The position numbers and the translations under genes were made by a program. Positions 36,342 through 48,654 of a stretch of 64,000 bases of DNA are shown here, piece by piece (positions within the stretch are counted from its first letter, which is position 1; each line of letters starts with the position of its first letter). The stretch comes from Albifimbria verrucaria (Eukaryota; Ascomycota; Sordariomycetes; Hypocreales; Stachybotryaceae): contig JAHREC010000011.1 in assembly GCA_020081605.1 (NCBI GenBank), forward strand, positions 1,054,001 to 1,118,000, given 5' to 3'. The notes below the pieces were generated by a model. That model saw nothing but the letters and a program-made list of their open reading frames with translations. It ran no database searches and had not been told where the DNA came from.

Positions 36342-37972
36342 ATGACTACCATCAAAACAAGAGATTCACCGGGCAATCTGCCACTCTATCCGGAACTGTG
36401 GTCCCAAATATGCACCTATCTATCGAAGCCCAGCCTTTCTCGGCTGAGGCTCGTTTCTTCCCAATTAAGCCAAATATCTTTGCCCTGCCTATTCAAGTCT
36501 ATATTAGTCGAGGCCGACGATGATTCTGTGGATCGGTTTGTCAAGATTGCAAAGTCTCCTAAGCTCAGAGGCCTAGTTCGTGAGCTCACGGTCGACACAT
36601 GGATTCCATTCTTCCGATACAACTGTAACGAGGAGTACCCGTTCCCCACTGCATTTATGGAATCAATAACATATATTCGTGCCTTCACCAACGTAACCGC
36701 GCTTCACCTCAGGTTCAACGAGCGCTGTGGCCTGCTGGGCCGGTCAGGGTTAGACCTCGAAGAAACATGGGGCTTCCGGCATCGCGTGCTCGACACAGTA
36801 TGCCACTGCATTGTGGGCCTATGGACGAAACAGAAGCAGTTGAAAATCGACGAAATGATGACAACGGTTGGCAACGACACCTATCACCTATTCGGTGATG
36901 TCTGCTTGACATATCCTGATGAAGAACCCGGTATCGAGAATGGTCACGTCATGCAGCTCAAAGAATTAACGATTTCCAACTTGGCCGACTACCGAGATGA
37001 GAATCTGTATGCTTCGGATGCCTGGAAAAAACTTGTATCCTTGCCAAGTCTCGTCGACTTGAAACTCCTTATTGCTACCGAAGAGAATGAGGCATCGCCT
37101 GAAACGGCAGTTTATTACACGGAAAAATACGAGTTCTTCGACAAGCTGTCAGAAGGCTGGCTGACTCCACATCTCGCAAGCAACCTCCGGGTTCTTTCGC
37201 TCTTCCATACGAATTATTGGGGTTGGATCCCCAGACCAGACTTCCAAAATATGAATTTCCCCAAACTTCAGATTCTAGCCCTTGGAAATTATGTTTTCAG
37301 TCACGAGTGGGAAATCGATTGGTTCGCTTCGCTTGGCAAAGACAATACAAGTGGAGGTCTTGAGGAGCTGTACTTGGACGACTGTCCCATCTTATTCAAA
37401 GCTCGTCAGCTGAGTCCTTTGAATAATGCTTCGTCCTCCCCGGTTACCCTATACCTGAGATTATAGTCAATTCATGGGATCCACAAACTTACCAATTTCC
37501 CTTGCGATGGCATCACATTCTCTCTCATTGGGAAAACTCCATGAAGAGCTTAAGGTTGTTCTGCACGGGCCATGGCGATTGGCATACGTACCACGATAGC
37601 TTCTCCGATGACGAAGATGAATCGGACATTTACGAAGGCAATCATAAGAAGATCAATCACAGGATCGGAAGCAACATACATCGAGTCTTTGCCGGGCACG
37701 TCAGACAGAGAGACGGAGACGAGGAGATTTACCGAGGATCGATAGATAAAAACTTCTTCTACGGTCAGGGTATCAAGACGGATCAACGCCACCGATTGCA
37801 ATATATTGAGTACGACATAGGAGTAGGGCCATCGCCTTGGCAAGAAGGTCGTAGAGCAAGACCTTATGAGGGGCCTTTTGGACCCGACGAAGAGACATTA
37901 AACAAAGATCACGCCGCTTATATGGCATTTACAGCAATGACTGTTAATAGAGCGGGAAATGACAGAAGATGA
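36342..37972 (+). CDS. F-box protein
   Basis: The ATG at 36342 gives MTTIKTRDSPGNLPLYPELW and an F-box-like module, LPLYPELWSQICTYLSKPSLSRLRLVSSQLS, as in substrate adaptors of SCF ubiquitin ligases. The rest (about 500 residues) is a leucine-containing, weakly repetitive C-terminal region (LKELTISNLADY, LQILALGNYVFSHEW, GLEELYLDDCPILF), typical of fungal F-box proteins with degenerate LRR structure. The frame changes at the CCCC of 37438-37441. One extra C reads on as GYPIPEIIVNSWDPQTYQFP to the stop at 37970-37972. Target proteins are unknown. Confidence 0.8.
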
Positions 37973-38594
37973 GAGGCATTCTCTTTACGACAGAATTGAT
38001 TATATACCGTTGCTTCGTTATACGTTGCCGCTGTTGAAGAGGAGCCTTGTTGACCAATATACTGGGCCATAATCATTCAACCCCAACAAGTCTTCGAGGA
38101 GAATTCGGTGAGTTAGTGGTATGTCTACAACAAGACAGGGGCACCTAAGGCAGAAACCGATGGTGATGGTATTGTGGTTACGTTATTTTTCTCGCTTTCT
38201 TATGGTACATCTTGTATGATAATTCTAGAGTCAAGATGACCTTCTATATCAAGCTATGGGACAACTCCGTCAAACGAATTCCACCTAAATTTCGTGTCCT
38301 TCCCATTTGCTATGTGCCATGGTGTACTGAGGCGAAACTGTCAAGGCTTGCTCAACTTTCAAGATAGACTTTACTGCGACCCTTGAGCCACAACGGCAGA
38401 TCAATGGTGGGACGTTAGGAGCCTGATGGCATCTCCACTGCGGCTCGATCTCACGTCATACTGAGCGGGGGTATCCGCTTCACCGTTTGGCCTAGGATCC
38501 TAATGTATGGATTTCAGTATTTCACCATAGATTTGCAACAACCACCATTTTGTAGCTTTCAGTTCATCATCTAAGCTGGAAATAATTAATCGTC
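37973..38594. other. Intergenic region
   Basis: About 0.6 kb between two rightward genes. No feature is recognised. Confidence 0.5.
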
Positions 38595-39776
38595 ATGTCG
38601 GATCTTTCACCAGCCCTGCCGACTCTTCATGAGATTATTATGACTACTCCCTGCCAGTCACAGAGTTCTTCGCCTTTGTTTGGTCAACTACCCCTGACAT
38701 ACGAGCAGAAATATGCAAGCATGCAATGCAATATTCCCCAAAAACTTCTAAAGACAAGGCAGAAGACGCTTTGACCTGCGACAAACCTCCATACACGCCA
38801 AAGCCTCGGAGTGGCGTAGAACTGCTTTGGACCTGTCGCATCGCCTACAGGGAGTTTTGGCCTATGATGGTGACTTCTAATGAGCACACGTTTTGCCTCC
38901 AAGTCCCAATTTTACGTTCTTTCACATACAAAACGCCCTATTCACATATCCTCTCCCAACCGCCGAGTACCCCAGCAGAGAAGCAGGGCTGGTTAACCGT
39001 TCCGCATCCCTCCTCAAAGTTCAGGCAGAGTCTAGTCTGGGAAAAGTCAAAGCCGCTATTTGAGGTAAATAGGATGCGTATATTTGTGGACATATCGAAG
39101 CTGAAACAGGGTGCGCTTGCAAACCTTTTGAGATCCTTGTGTCTGCTTCCGCGAGAGCTTACTCTCACTTTTCGTTGCTCCGACTGGCCAGATTTTGAGT
39201 ATCTTTCACTGGAAGGGACATGGATTCCACCACTATCCCAGGCTCTGCCCCTACAGTACAAAAGACTATGATTGAGATGGAGTCTCTCCAAGGGAAGGAA
39301 AGTCAAGTCAAGTCAGGGCGCTCGTAGCAGGAATGATGGTGAAATGGTTTTTTAGGCGGCAGGACGGCCGTGTCTTATACGCCGAGGCATCCAAAGAAAC
39401 TCAATGGAGCGCACCAGGTATGTGGTATGGAGGCAGATGGATTCGGGACGACACATTGAGTGAGCCTTCTACTTTTCATATATCAACAGTAACATTCCGC
39501 CAAGAATCAATCACCGAGAGTAATGGTTATGTGAGTCCCACTGCAAGAAGGCTATCTGAGAAAATATACATCACGGATAGTGATCTTAGGCTTCAACAAC
39601 CATGGTTGTCATTCCAACAAGCACGTGATGCTAGTCGCAGGCAGCTTTTTAGACTCATGGAATTGGTCTCAAGTAACGTGGGCCGACTAGGTGATAGAAC
39701 GTTTAATGCTACATATTCCGAGTCGCCTTGTCAGATTGGGTTTCCATTCATACTGAATCAGCTCACATGTATCTAG
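38595..39776 (+). CDS. Hypothetical fungal protein with an F-box-like/2EXR-like N-terminal motif
   Basis: The ATG at 38595 starts MSDLSPALPTLHEIIMTTPC. After restoring one C in the CCCC run at 38691-38694 the N-terminal part reads SPLFGQLPPDIRAEICKHAM, resembling the PLFxLPxEIRxxIY motif that opens many fungal proteins of unknown function. The following LLWTCRIAYREFWPMMV also fits that group. A second frame change lies near 39270-39320, after LPLQYKRL. The downstream part (39333-39776) contains KWFFRRQDGRVLYAEASKET and ends FILNQLTCI. The two parts may be one gene or two. No function can be inferred. Confidence 0.55.
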
Positions 39777-40516
39777 TCGGAGAGTTGTAAGATGTCTCTG
39801 TTCTGCAGTCAGCCCAAGGGAAGCGCGCCTCTTTGAGTATGGTACATGTATAGTTCGCTAGGAGCCTCCCGGCGTATGTGACCGACGCTTGTAGGTTAGC
39901 TACCAGAGGCTTCAGTGAATCTTGAAAACAGACCTAGCTAGTTATTTATAATTCTAGGCTTGTTAAAGCTGGCTCAGCCTGGCTAACCACCAACTCCCTG
40001 CGCAGGCGGTTCCACCGATTAAGTTCAGACGACATAATCTGATCCTCGGGTCCAGGAATGAAAAGGAAATTCTCGGCACCCGGTTTTGAGTGGAATGCTG
40101 CCTAGAATTACAACATATTACTTACTGTCATCTATTGGTTGGAAGCTTCTGCCGCACTCTTGACGTAAACATGAAGAATCGTTTCAACGACAAAACTCTG
40201 TAAGGGAACCTAGAAATCCCTACGCATAGAAACAAATAGCTAGAGTTTATATCCGATGGAGAGTCATTGAAACTTGAGAAATTAAGTAATCACTCAGCCA
40301 ATCTCCGCGTCCTATAGGGAACAACTTGAACAGCTTCACCTTTGGTAGGATTGGGGCGCTACAGCTTCACCGCCCCATATTGATCATTATTCTCCAAAGA
40401 TGCTAAGTCGCCTATTTCGCTATTATATGATCCAGAGAATCCGGTCCACATGCAACCATCCAGCTTAGTCACTCCTCATTCACACCATTGTATAATATTC
40501 CAAGATCTTGCCCTCA
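39777..40516. other. Convergent intergenic region
   Basis: About 0.74 kb between a rightward hypothetical gene and a leftward MFS gene. No coding content is seen. Confidence 0.5.
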
Positions 40517-42218
40517 TCACTGTCTGTTCAATCGCAAATGGAGCTGATGCTGTTTCATTGGGGAGATGCAAAACAGAGCCAATATTGCCAAGCCCAACAT
40601 CATTAACCAGACACCATGGAAGGCCTCCATGAATGACTGGATTACCCCGTCGTACCACCCCTTTGGGAGATGTTTCAACTCGTCCAAGTGGTTCCGAATC
40701 CGTTCAATTTCGTTCGCGGCATCTGGCCAATCGCCGAATTTCGACCAGAGCTCGGTATACAAAACGTTCTGGTATATTACCGATGCCGTGGTAACGCCCA
40801 AAGTACTGCCGAGACTCCTGAAAAAGACTAGAATGATATTAGCGCTATTCATGAAGTAATAATCCGCATATAATTTCACTTACAGATAGCAGACCCTACG
40901 ACAGCTTGTTGGGACTGGTCGACAGCGGCAACGCACGCAACTTGTGTTGTTGTAAGCAAAACACCATAACTTCCTCCAAGGAACAAGAAGCCACAGCTAC
41001 TATACCAAGCTGGACTTGTATCAGTCTGTAACGAGAAGAACAAGGTAGCAACAACAAGGGCTGCCACACTCGGGATGCCTAGCCAGATATACTTCCCTGT
41101 ACGCCGCATAAAGTAACCTGCTCCAAGTGCTCCCAAAGAGTCACCAATGGGTGAAGGCAAGATCATGCGGCCAGCAGTGGTGGCAGAATATCCCATGACC
41201 TGGAGGTACAGAGGCACGTAGAAGAGAGCAGACATGATAACCATGTCGGTAAAGAAGTTAGTCATTGCAGCAGAAAGTATAGTACGATCCAGAAGGAGCT
41301 TGACTGGGATAATTGGTTGCAGTGCCTTTGTTTCCCACCAAATGAAGCCAATGAAGAGTAGGACAGCAAGCGGTATTGTCGTAAGGGGTAGAGGATGAGA
41401 CCAGGGCACCAAATTTCCTCCGGAGTTCAAACCGAGTAGCATGAGTACAGTGCACGAGCAACTCAGAAAGACTCCAGAGAAGTCGATACGGCGAAGGTAC
41501 GAACTCTCCGACTGTTTTGGAGGGACCTTGACGAGCAAAAACACAGCCACTGCCGAAATTATGGAGAATGGGACCTGAGCAAGAAAAGCCATGCGCCATC
41601 CCAAGGGTGCGTTGTCATTGATCAGACCGCCGACCACACCCCCAGCATCGCTCCACAACCGTAGCACAAGTTTGCAATGCCCTGGGTGATACCACGTTGG
41701 CGTAACGGGACCAAGTCGGAAGCGAGGAAGTTTTGGATACTCCGCAGACCGCCACCACCAAACCCTGCAAGGGAGCGGCCTATCAACATTGTATAATGAT
41801 CTGATGCCAGACCACAAATGAGATTGCCAGTGGCAAAGAGGATATTGCTAACAACCAAGCCGGGGCCACGGCCAAAGATGTCTGTAAGTCGTCCGGTAAT
41901 GGGCAAGACCGCAGCGCTGGAAATCAGATAGGCCGTAGCAATCCACGATAACATGTTTAGAGATCGAAATTCGCTCGAGATGGGTGCGGCGAGGGTAGCG
42001 ATAATGGTTGTATCCAACGCCATGAGAAAGACGCCAACCCATGCTGTGCCCATGATGAGAGCCAGTCTTGTGAACGACATGTCCTGCTGCAGAACTACCC
42101 GTTCGTCTGTCTGGCCATCACGAACAACGTTTTCTGGCGAGGCACGACATGTTTCTTCCGGATTTAACAACGGAGATCTTTCAGTACAGCCCCGTTCGTA
42201 ATCGTGACTTTGAGCCAT
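40517..42218 (-). CDS. MFS multidrug-type exporter (DHA2-like, 14 TM)
   Basis: The ATG at 42218 starts MAQSHDYERGCTERSPLLNP. A hydrophilic N-terminus is followed by FLMALDTTIIATLAAPISSE (the motif D1-like LDxTIxxxAxP), SWIATAYLISSAAVLPITGR and LTDIFGRGPGLVV. Motif C-like sequence is GGVVGGLINDNAPLGWRMAF. An intron (about 40828-40885, GTAAGT...TCTAG) precedes the last exon, RSLGSTLGVTTASVIYQNVL ... CISPMKQHQ, ending at TGA 40517. One frame change near 41637 (WSAV / GGVVGG) is healed by one base. Such proton antiporters export amino acids, toxins or drugs from the cell or vacuole. Substrate unknown. Confidence 0.85.
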
Positions 42219-42975
42219 TGTGTTCTGTGTGGCTTTGCGAGTGTCGTTGTAGCCTCAGATACGGATGCTCGAGAAGTTGCACTCTATATCGGTAAGAATG
42301 CCAGCTGTCAATGAAGTAAAGATGATAATGTTGCTATTGCCTTCTTTCCCTTCTCTGTTGGGAAAAGGTACTGTGGTTGTAGGAGGTCTGGCACCATTAC
42401 CAACATCACTACCACAGCTTAAATGCTTCGTATGACACCGATGACGGAGAACTTGGGTGGCCAGTGCTCCGAATCAAACCAAGAACACCCATTGTAAGAC
42501 ATGGCTAGTGATGCATGGTGTGGCACTGAGACATTGTTTGGGCGCCTCTGCCGATCCTTAGTTCCAACGCAAGGCTCCAATCATTGTTTTATTTTATGCC
42601 GCCGGATGCTAGCATAGATCATAGTCCTGCAGCATTTACGATGCCTAAGTGGACAAGAAATAGATGGCGTACGCCCTATGTATCCGAAGCAACAGCCATG
42701 TAATCTTGAGAAGATTTTTATGCAGAAGTCACTGGTATCTCACAATCCGACATACCACGCCATAGTATTTTCCATTGCGCTGGATTATGATTATTTTGAT
42801 TCGTGGTGGAGCTTTGTCTAGTACGCCTAGGACAGTAAAACAATTCCCCTACAATCAGGTTACAAACTTGCTAGTCATACTGTTCTTGGTATTACATCTT
42901 CAATCTCTATAATCTCAATGCTCTGAGCATTTATTTGTAAAATCATTACTACAAAATGACAGACTTCTAGCTCTT
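42219..42975. other. Intergenic region
   Basis: About 0.76 kb upstream of the MFS exporter and downstream of the GST-like gene. No coding or RNA feature is seen. Confidence 0.5.
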
Positions 42976-43988
42976 TTATGAAGCCAAGGTGCTAGGAGCG
43001 TCAACTACGGCAGTAGGTCCAGGATTATAAGGCTTCTTAGGCGCCTCGTTAACCAGAGCTGGCTTTTCTAAGTACTCCATCTTCGGAACGACAGCCGAGT
43101 ATATGGGCTGGTTTATAACATAATCATACCAGCGAGTGATGTTGAGGTGCTCCAAGCGCCATTGTTTATCAAAGAAAGACTGAAAGCCGCGGAAGAGAAG
43201 GGCAGCACAAAAGAGATCGGCCAGGCTAAAGCACTCGCCAACAAGAAAATTGCGATTCTCAAGGTATTCTTCGACAATTTTGACAGCTTTTAGAGTGGCC
43301 TTGGAACAGTTTTCGACAGATTGCTTGTCGTAAGGTTCCTTGCCGACCAACGGACGGAACCAGCCAGCCAGCGGAATGAGAATCTCGGAATTGAAGTAGG
43401 ACATCCACCTAACAATAGATGCATAACTAAATTGTGAGGTTAGCGGAGTGGACCATTACAGGTGCGGTGTGATTTCTGGGAAAGTTTACTCTTTCTTGGT
43501 TTTTCCGAGCAGAGTTGTATTCTCGTCTTGAGAGGTGACTATTCAGAATTAGCAGAGCATTCGTATTGCTACAAGATAAATAATAATAGAAACGGGCCAT
43601 TCAATTCAGCCCAGACATTGAGGCAATCCAGATACAGAACCATAGAAGTGAAGTCGAGGAATCACAGAGGGAAAAAGATGAAAAAGATAGCGGTTGACGT
43701 ACAGTAGAGCGTCACAGCGATACACTCAGACAGAATAAACCCTTCTTCATCGACAAATGTAGGGATCTTTCCTGCTTATTAACCTCGAGGTGTTCGGCGC
43801 TGGGATTCCCGAGAGTGGCATGGACTATATTGAGGTCCAAGTTGTAAGCTTTCGCAATCGCCTTGATGGCGATGGAGCGGGAATTTTCCTAGAGAAACAA
43901 AAAGACGTAAGCTATAGATTCAGGAGTCTATCAAATTAGAAGAAGGGAATGGACAGACCACAGTAGTAAATAAAGTACCGAATGCCAT
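42976..43988 (-). CDS. eEF1B-gamma-like glutathione S-transferase lacking the C-terminal EF1G domain
   Basis: The ATG at 43988 starts MAFGTLFTTV, then, after an intron, ENSRSIAIKAIAKAYNLDLN in a thioredoxin-fold GST N-domain. A frame change near 43775 needs one G. After another intron comes the GST C-domain: WMSYFNSEILIPLAGWFRPL, VEEYLENRNFLVGECFSLAD and NITRWYDYVINQPIYSAVVP. This order and wording match the N-terminal half of translation elongation factor 1B-gamma, but the protein ends at PSTLAS with no lysine-rich hinge or EF1G domain. It is thus a stand-alone paralogue. GST activity or detoxification is possible but unproven. Confidence 0.78.
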
Positions 43989-45629
43989 TCCGACGGCTTT
44001 GTAGGGCTGATCCTCCAATACAGGGTAGCGCAAGTCAGATCAAGGGCAGTTGAATGCAATATAAGATTATATGCAAAGGTGCCCATGCTTTACTCCGTGA
44101 TGTTGATTGAGCTGCTCAACATCAATGTCCCACCCAGAATCTTGCCAAATTCAAGTTTTCGCGATGTCTTGTCTGTATCTGAACCTGCTAGAGCTACTCC
44201 TGCCACGAAACACAGCATTCAACATCCTGTTTACGACATCTAGTTTACGACATTTACACATGCCATGTGGCTTGCTGAGTTGGAACAGGAGTATTCCTAG
44301 GAGAAACAACCACCGCCTACACCGTTGTTGTAACTGCGACCATAGCTAAGACATGCGCTCACCGGGGCGGGCATCAGCACGGATATGGCGCTTGCAGCAG
44401 CCTTAGACACCTAGCCGGAGGACGAGGCAAGCCACGATTCTTGGATGCGTGAATGATGCAATTCACAGAGAGTCATGTTCATGAAACATAATTGGCTTGG
44501 TATCAACTGCACCATCAATATTGTGACATGATAATACCACTATGCTGCAGATCGAGTTGGTTGCTTTCAGCTGCCTCGGAACTCTGAATCAATTTGATCG
44601 GCATCGACTGCATTAACAGTCCTGTGTCTAGACTGGCGAGCTGCAGCCCCGGAGCCGAAATTGGTTCTGGACCTCAGTACTCTGTAGTCGTGCCTGTATG
44701 ACTGTTTTGTATTGGCTTGCTGCTAAGTGGCTTATGCCGCACGGATATGTGCACTTGTTGATCTTCACAGCCCATCATCAAAGTCGGCCGCTTACGGCGC
44801 TTGCGGGCAGGAACATGCAATGAATAGCCTGACTTCCAGCTTTGCCGGTTTTCCATGTCCAAGCTGCAACCAAAGACATCCGGACTGTTGACTGTCTCGG
44901 AGATTCAAAGATCTGCTGGTTGGGTGACATCACTGGAGCTTCGTCGGCTACAATACTCATGCATCTGGATTCGCCGCTTGTATCACAAGCTGATATGCAT
45001 CTGCATATGGGGTTACATTGTGGTGCGCGGAGCTAAGGCACATCGAATCCATGAGTAACAGCACCACACAACTCGACTGCGCTCGCCTGTTCACCGTTAT
45101 TCCTTGGCCAGGTCTGGTGGAGCCCATTTCTACGCTGGAAATGGTACTCCAAACCGTTCTTGTGAATAAAGTACCAATCTGGGATAATTCGTTTTTAAGC
45201 ATGTATTGATCAGAATGAAGCCTATCTGTTGAAAGTGATCAATTATACCAGAATGTTCTCTCGTGCATAAAACTTGAATTAAAAACTCATGTAGCAAAGC
45301 TCCGAGCGATTTGCGCCACCGGCCCAGGATCAATGAATGGAGAACTCAGAGAGTGAGCACAATGCTGTGACTTTTTGACATCCTGCTGCGCATTATTAGT
45401 GTAAATAAGCCATGGTTTATGTCTTAGAATGTCCAGCCACGACCAAACCAGTGCCGGTTCCACTCCTAATTGAGAAATCTTGTCCTGATCTTGCCCTAAG
45501 ACTTCAAAACAGCATATCACCTGAAGGCCTTCATCTGTATTTACCTTACAGACTGACAGCAAAGGAGTTCTTCTTTCTAGACCTCCCAGTGCGCCATTTC
45601 ATTCACTTTGCCCCAAAGCAATCAACACC
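43989..45629. other. Gene-poor intergenic region
   Basis: About 1.6 kb between a leftward and a rightward gene. Short frames on both strands lack domain signatures. Two promoters are expected here. Confidence 0.5.
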
Positions 45630-46903
45630 ATGCCTCCTTCTGCTACCCCTATTCCGGACACCCAGTTCGTTCCCACCGCCCCAGAGGCAAACAAACCTCC
45701 ACCCTCGGAAATGGCACAAGTGTTGCTGAGCTTGATGCATCCAAGCTGATTTACGGCCTCACGACTAACCCTCGTGTCGTTCCCGATGAAGCTACTGCTA
45801 ATGCTTCCGCTGAAACGGTATGCACCGACCATATGATTACTGCCGTATGGAGCGCTTCTACAGGATGGCAGGCTCCAGAGCTCAAGCCTTATGGTCCTCT
45901 AAGTCTTATGCCTACCGCTTCTGTCCTTAACTACGCTACTGAGTGTTTTGAGGGCATGAAAGCATACAGAGGCTACGATGGCAAGCTGCGACTTTTCCGG
46001 CCAAGTCTTAATTGTGCCCGCTTCAATATATCTGCAAGCCGTATCTCCTACCTACTTTTAGCGCGGAAGAAATGGAGAAACTTATTGTTGCTTTATTAAG
46101 CGTTGACGCTTCCCGCTGGCTACCAGAGAATAGAGCTGGAGGTTATCTCTATATTCGCCCAATTCTCATTGGCACCACACCTCGCATTGGCGTGCAGGCT
46201 CCTAAGGAGGCCTTACTTTACATCTTCAGTTGCTTGCTACCCCGTATGGATAGCTATCCTGGTGGCATGCGTCTGCATACGTCACCTGACGATGTAGTTC
46301 GTGCTTGGGTTGGCGGCTATGGCTATGCAAAGCTGGGTGCGAACTATGGACCTTCCATGATAGCTAAGCAGGGCGCCCATATGAAAGGCTTTCATGAAGT
46401 CCTGTGGCTTTATGGTGAGAAAGGCGAGTGCACAGAAGCTGGTGCTAGCAATTTCTTCGTTATCTGGAAGCGTAAGGATGGCAAGAAGGAGCTGATTACT
46501 GCGCCTCTTGATGATAAGGTCATATTGAATGGAATTACTCGCCTCAGCTGCCTCGAGCTTGTCCGTCAACAAATGGGTGACGAGCTTGAGGTAACAGAGC
46601 GCAAGTTTACCATTGAAGAGTTAGCAGAGGCATACGGCGAAGGTCGCATACTGGAGTGCTTCTCCACTGGTACAGGAGTATGTATCTGTCCCCGTCTGAA
46701 CACAGCATAATTCTGACCATGGTTTACAAGTTTTTATATGCCCCATCTCTTGCATCCGACACCGTGGCAAAGATATGGCAATCCCCATCGATTCCGAACT
46801 TCAGGCGGGCGAGATCACTCACAAGATTAGAAGCTTACTGGGCGATATTTTGTATGGCCGCACTAAGCACAGCTGGGGTGTGGTGGTTCCAGAGACGGAA
46901 TGA
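45630..46903 (+). CDS. Branched-chain amino acid aminotransferase (PLP fold IV)
   Basis: The ATG at 45630 starts MPPSATPIPDTQFVPTAPEA. Family blocks follow in order: KPYGPLSLMPTASVLNYATE, CFEGMKAYRGYDGKLRLFRP, NRAGGYLYIRPILIGT, the PLP-Lys region GGYGYAKLGANYGPS, GASNFFVIWK, ITAPLDDKVILNGITRLSCL and, after an intron (46678-46730), a C-terminal end GRTKHSWGVVVPE with TGA at 46901-46903. The enzyme exchanges amino groups between Leu, Ile or Val and 2-oxoglutarate. Frame changes at about 45714 and 46048 are healed by one base each. No mitochondrial presequence is obvious, so it may be the cytosolic type or a pathway-specific copy. Confidence 0.88.
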
Positions 46904-47287
46904 ACATACATCTAGCCCGATGCACGTTTTGTGCCGTGGTCAACAATTCAGGAATGCCGTCACAGCTAAGGCTGAACGATAAAGGCGGTAAAGTGTATAC
47001 AGATTTGCTAGTAATAGATACAACCCTCAACAGGCTTATGCGGTACACCTCTGGCCAGCGCTGTAGCATGAAAATATACATCACAGTAATACCGCAACTT
47101 ACATCTGGTGCCCAGTAATAGCTTTATCTATTGGTATATACCTCCCGGTGGTCTTCATTGATATGTCAAAGAGTCGACATATAGTAATCACAAATTACAG
47201 CTTTGTTTAAGACCAATTCGTCTCTTTTCTGTGATATGAAGTTTCCCAAAGTGCCAAATCATAGCAACCATGCTCCCAAACCACGTT
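46904..47287. other. Convergent intergenic gap
   Basis: About 0.38 kb between stop codons of convergent genes. Nothing is recognised. Confidence 0.5.
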
Positions 47288-48654
47288 TCATTCTGTGCGC
47301 TGCAGCTGGGAGTACTTGAAGACCTCTCGCGCCTTAGCCAGTGTAGCTCCGTTGAGAATCATCTCTCTAATACCGGCTTCACTCGTCTCAATCCATCGGG
47401 CAATGTCGGCTACCTCACGAGCGCGCTCACGCGGAACAAAAACGACACCATTTGCATCTGCAACCACAATATCACGAGGCTTGACGTGTACCCCTCCGAC
47501 ACCGATTGACTCATTAACAGCCCCAACTTCCACTCGGTCCTTGCCGGTTCGCATCCAATGTCCGACTGTGAAGAGGGATAATGATCGTCAATAGCGCGAG
47601 TCACGTCGCGGCACACACCGTCTATAACGGATCCAGCAATGCCTCGCAAGCCAGCATATTGGGTCATGATATCGCCCCAAATCGTACAGTCTGTGCGACC
47701 CGCATTATCAATCACCACAAAATCTCCTTCTGCAACGTCGTCTATAAAGTCGCCAACAGTACCTGCTGGTCGGCCGACGGGTATATACCGCACCGTAAAG
47801 GCTGGCCCAACTGTAACCTTTCCATATTTCTCCAGGGGCATAAGACCGCGGGCTTGTCCACATATGCCAAGTTTGTCAAGTGCATCAGAGACTGCAGCAG
47901 TATCCAAATCGGCAAATAATGAAACAAGCTCCTGATCTTCAGCAGTAGCTTTCTTGGGGTTTGAGTTGGAGGATACGGCAACTGCCTGAGATTGTACACC
48001 CTTGTGGATGGTGGTCAATTCTGGGTCGCTCAAGACTTCAGATGAAGGGCGACCATCTTGAATAGCCTGCACTATGAGATTCTGTCGACGATGGAGTTGT
48101 TCCGCAACATCTAAGACCTGCTCGATGTGCTTGGCAGGAATGCAAACAGTTCCATGGCTGTCAGCAGTCACATAATCATCCTGGTGGACCGTGACACCTC
48201 GCATTATCAGTGATACACCGAAATCGGCTCCCATCGTGTCACTGTTTTCGCTAATCGTGGCCACACCGCAACCGTAAATGGGACAGGGTTCGTTAAGTGC
48301 GCTGTGGAGATCTTGACACATGCCATCAATAACGGTTCCTCGGATGCGCTTGGACTTCCAGGCTTTCTCAATAATAGCGTCTGAGCAGGAGACGCCATTT
48401 ATGCCTCCGGAGATGACAAGAATTCGGTCATCTGCTGTAGCCTCAGCCAATGCTGTAGTGGCCGTATAAGTCGTTGGATCGACATTAGGCTTGAGAGAGA
48501 CCTTCACTGTGCTGGCACGTCCGACAATGGTTGGGCTGTTCCACAGTGGTCGCAGACCGTACACAGCACCTTTGAGCTCCAGTTTCTCTAGGGCATCAGC
48601 GACTATGTTGGTGTTGAGCGCTGAAAGTCGGCTCAAAATGCTGGACTGTGTCAT
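47288..48654 (-). CDS. Two-domain RraA/HMG-aldolase family protein (tandem fusion)
   Basis: From ATG 48654 (MTQSSILSRLSALNTNIVAD) the protein contains two consecutive RraA/4-hydroxy-4-methyl-2-oxoglutarate aldolase (HMG aldolase) domains, about residues 1-200 and 243-450. The second has the expected WGDIM and VIDGVCRD (Arg349-Asp350), matching the substrate and metal residues of the family. The first has CSDAI and VIDGMCQD, so Gln114 replaces the Arg. A frame change lies near 47575, after the second domain's VIDG...DH. Reading on gives HVKPRDIVVADANGVVFVPR and the stop at 47288. Family enzymes split 4-hydroxy-2-oxo acids to pyruvate. The fused, half-degenerate layout is unusual for a usually single-domain family of about 220 residues. 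Confidence 0.85.
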
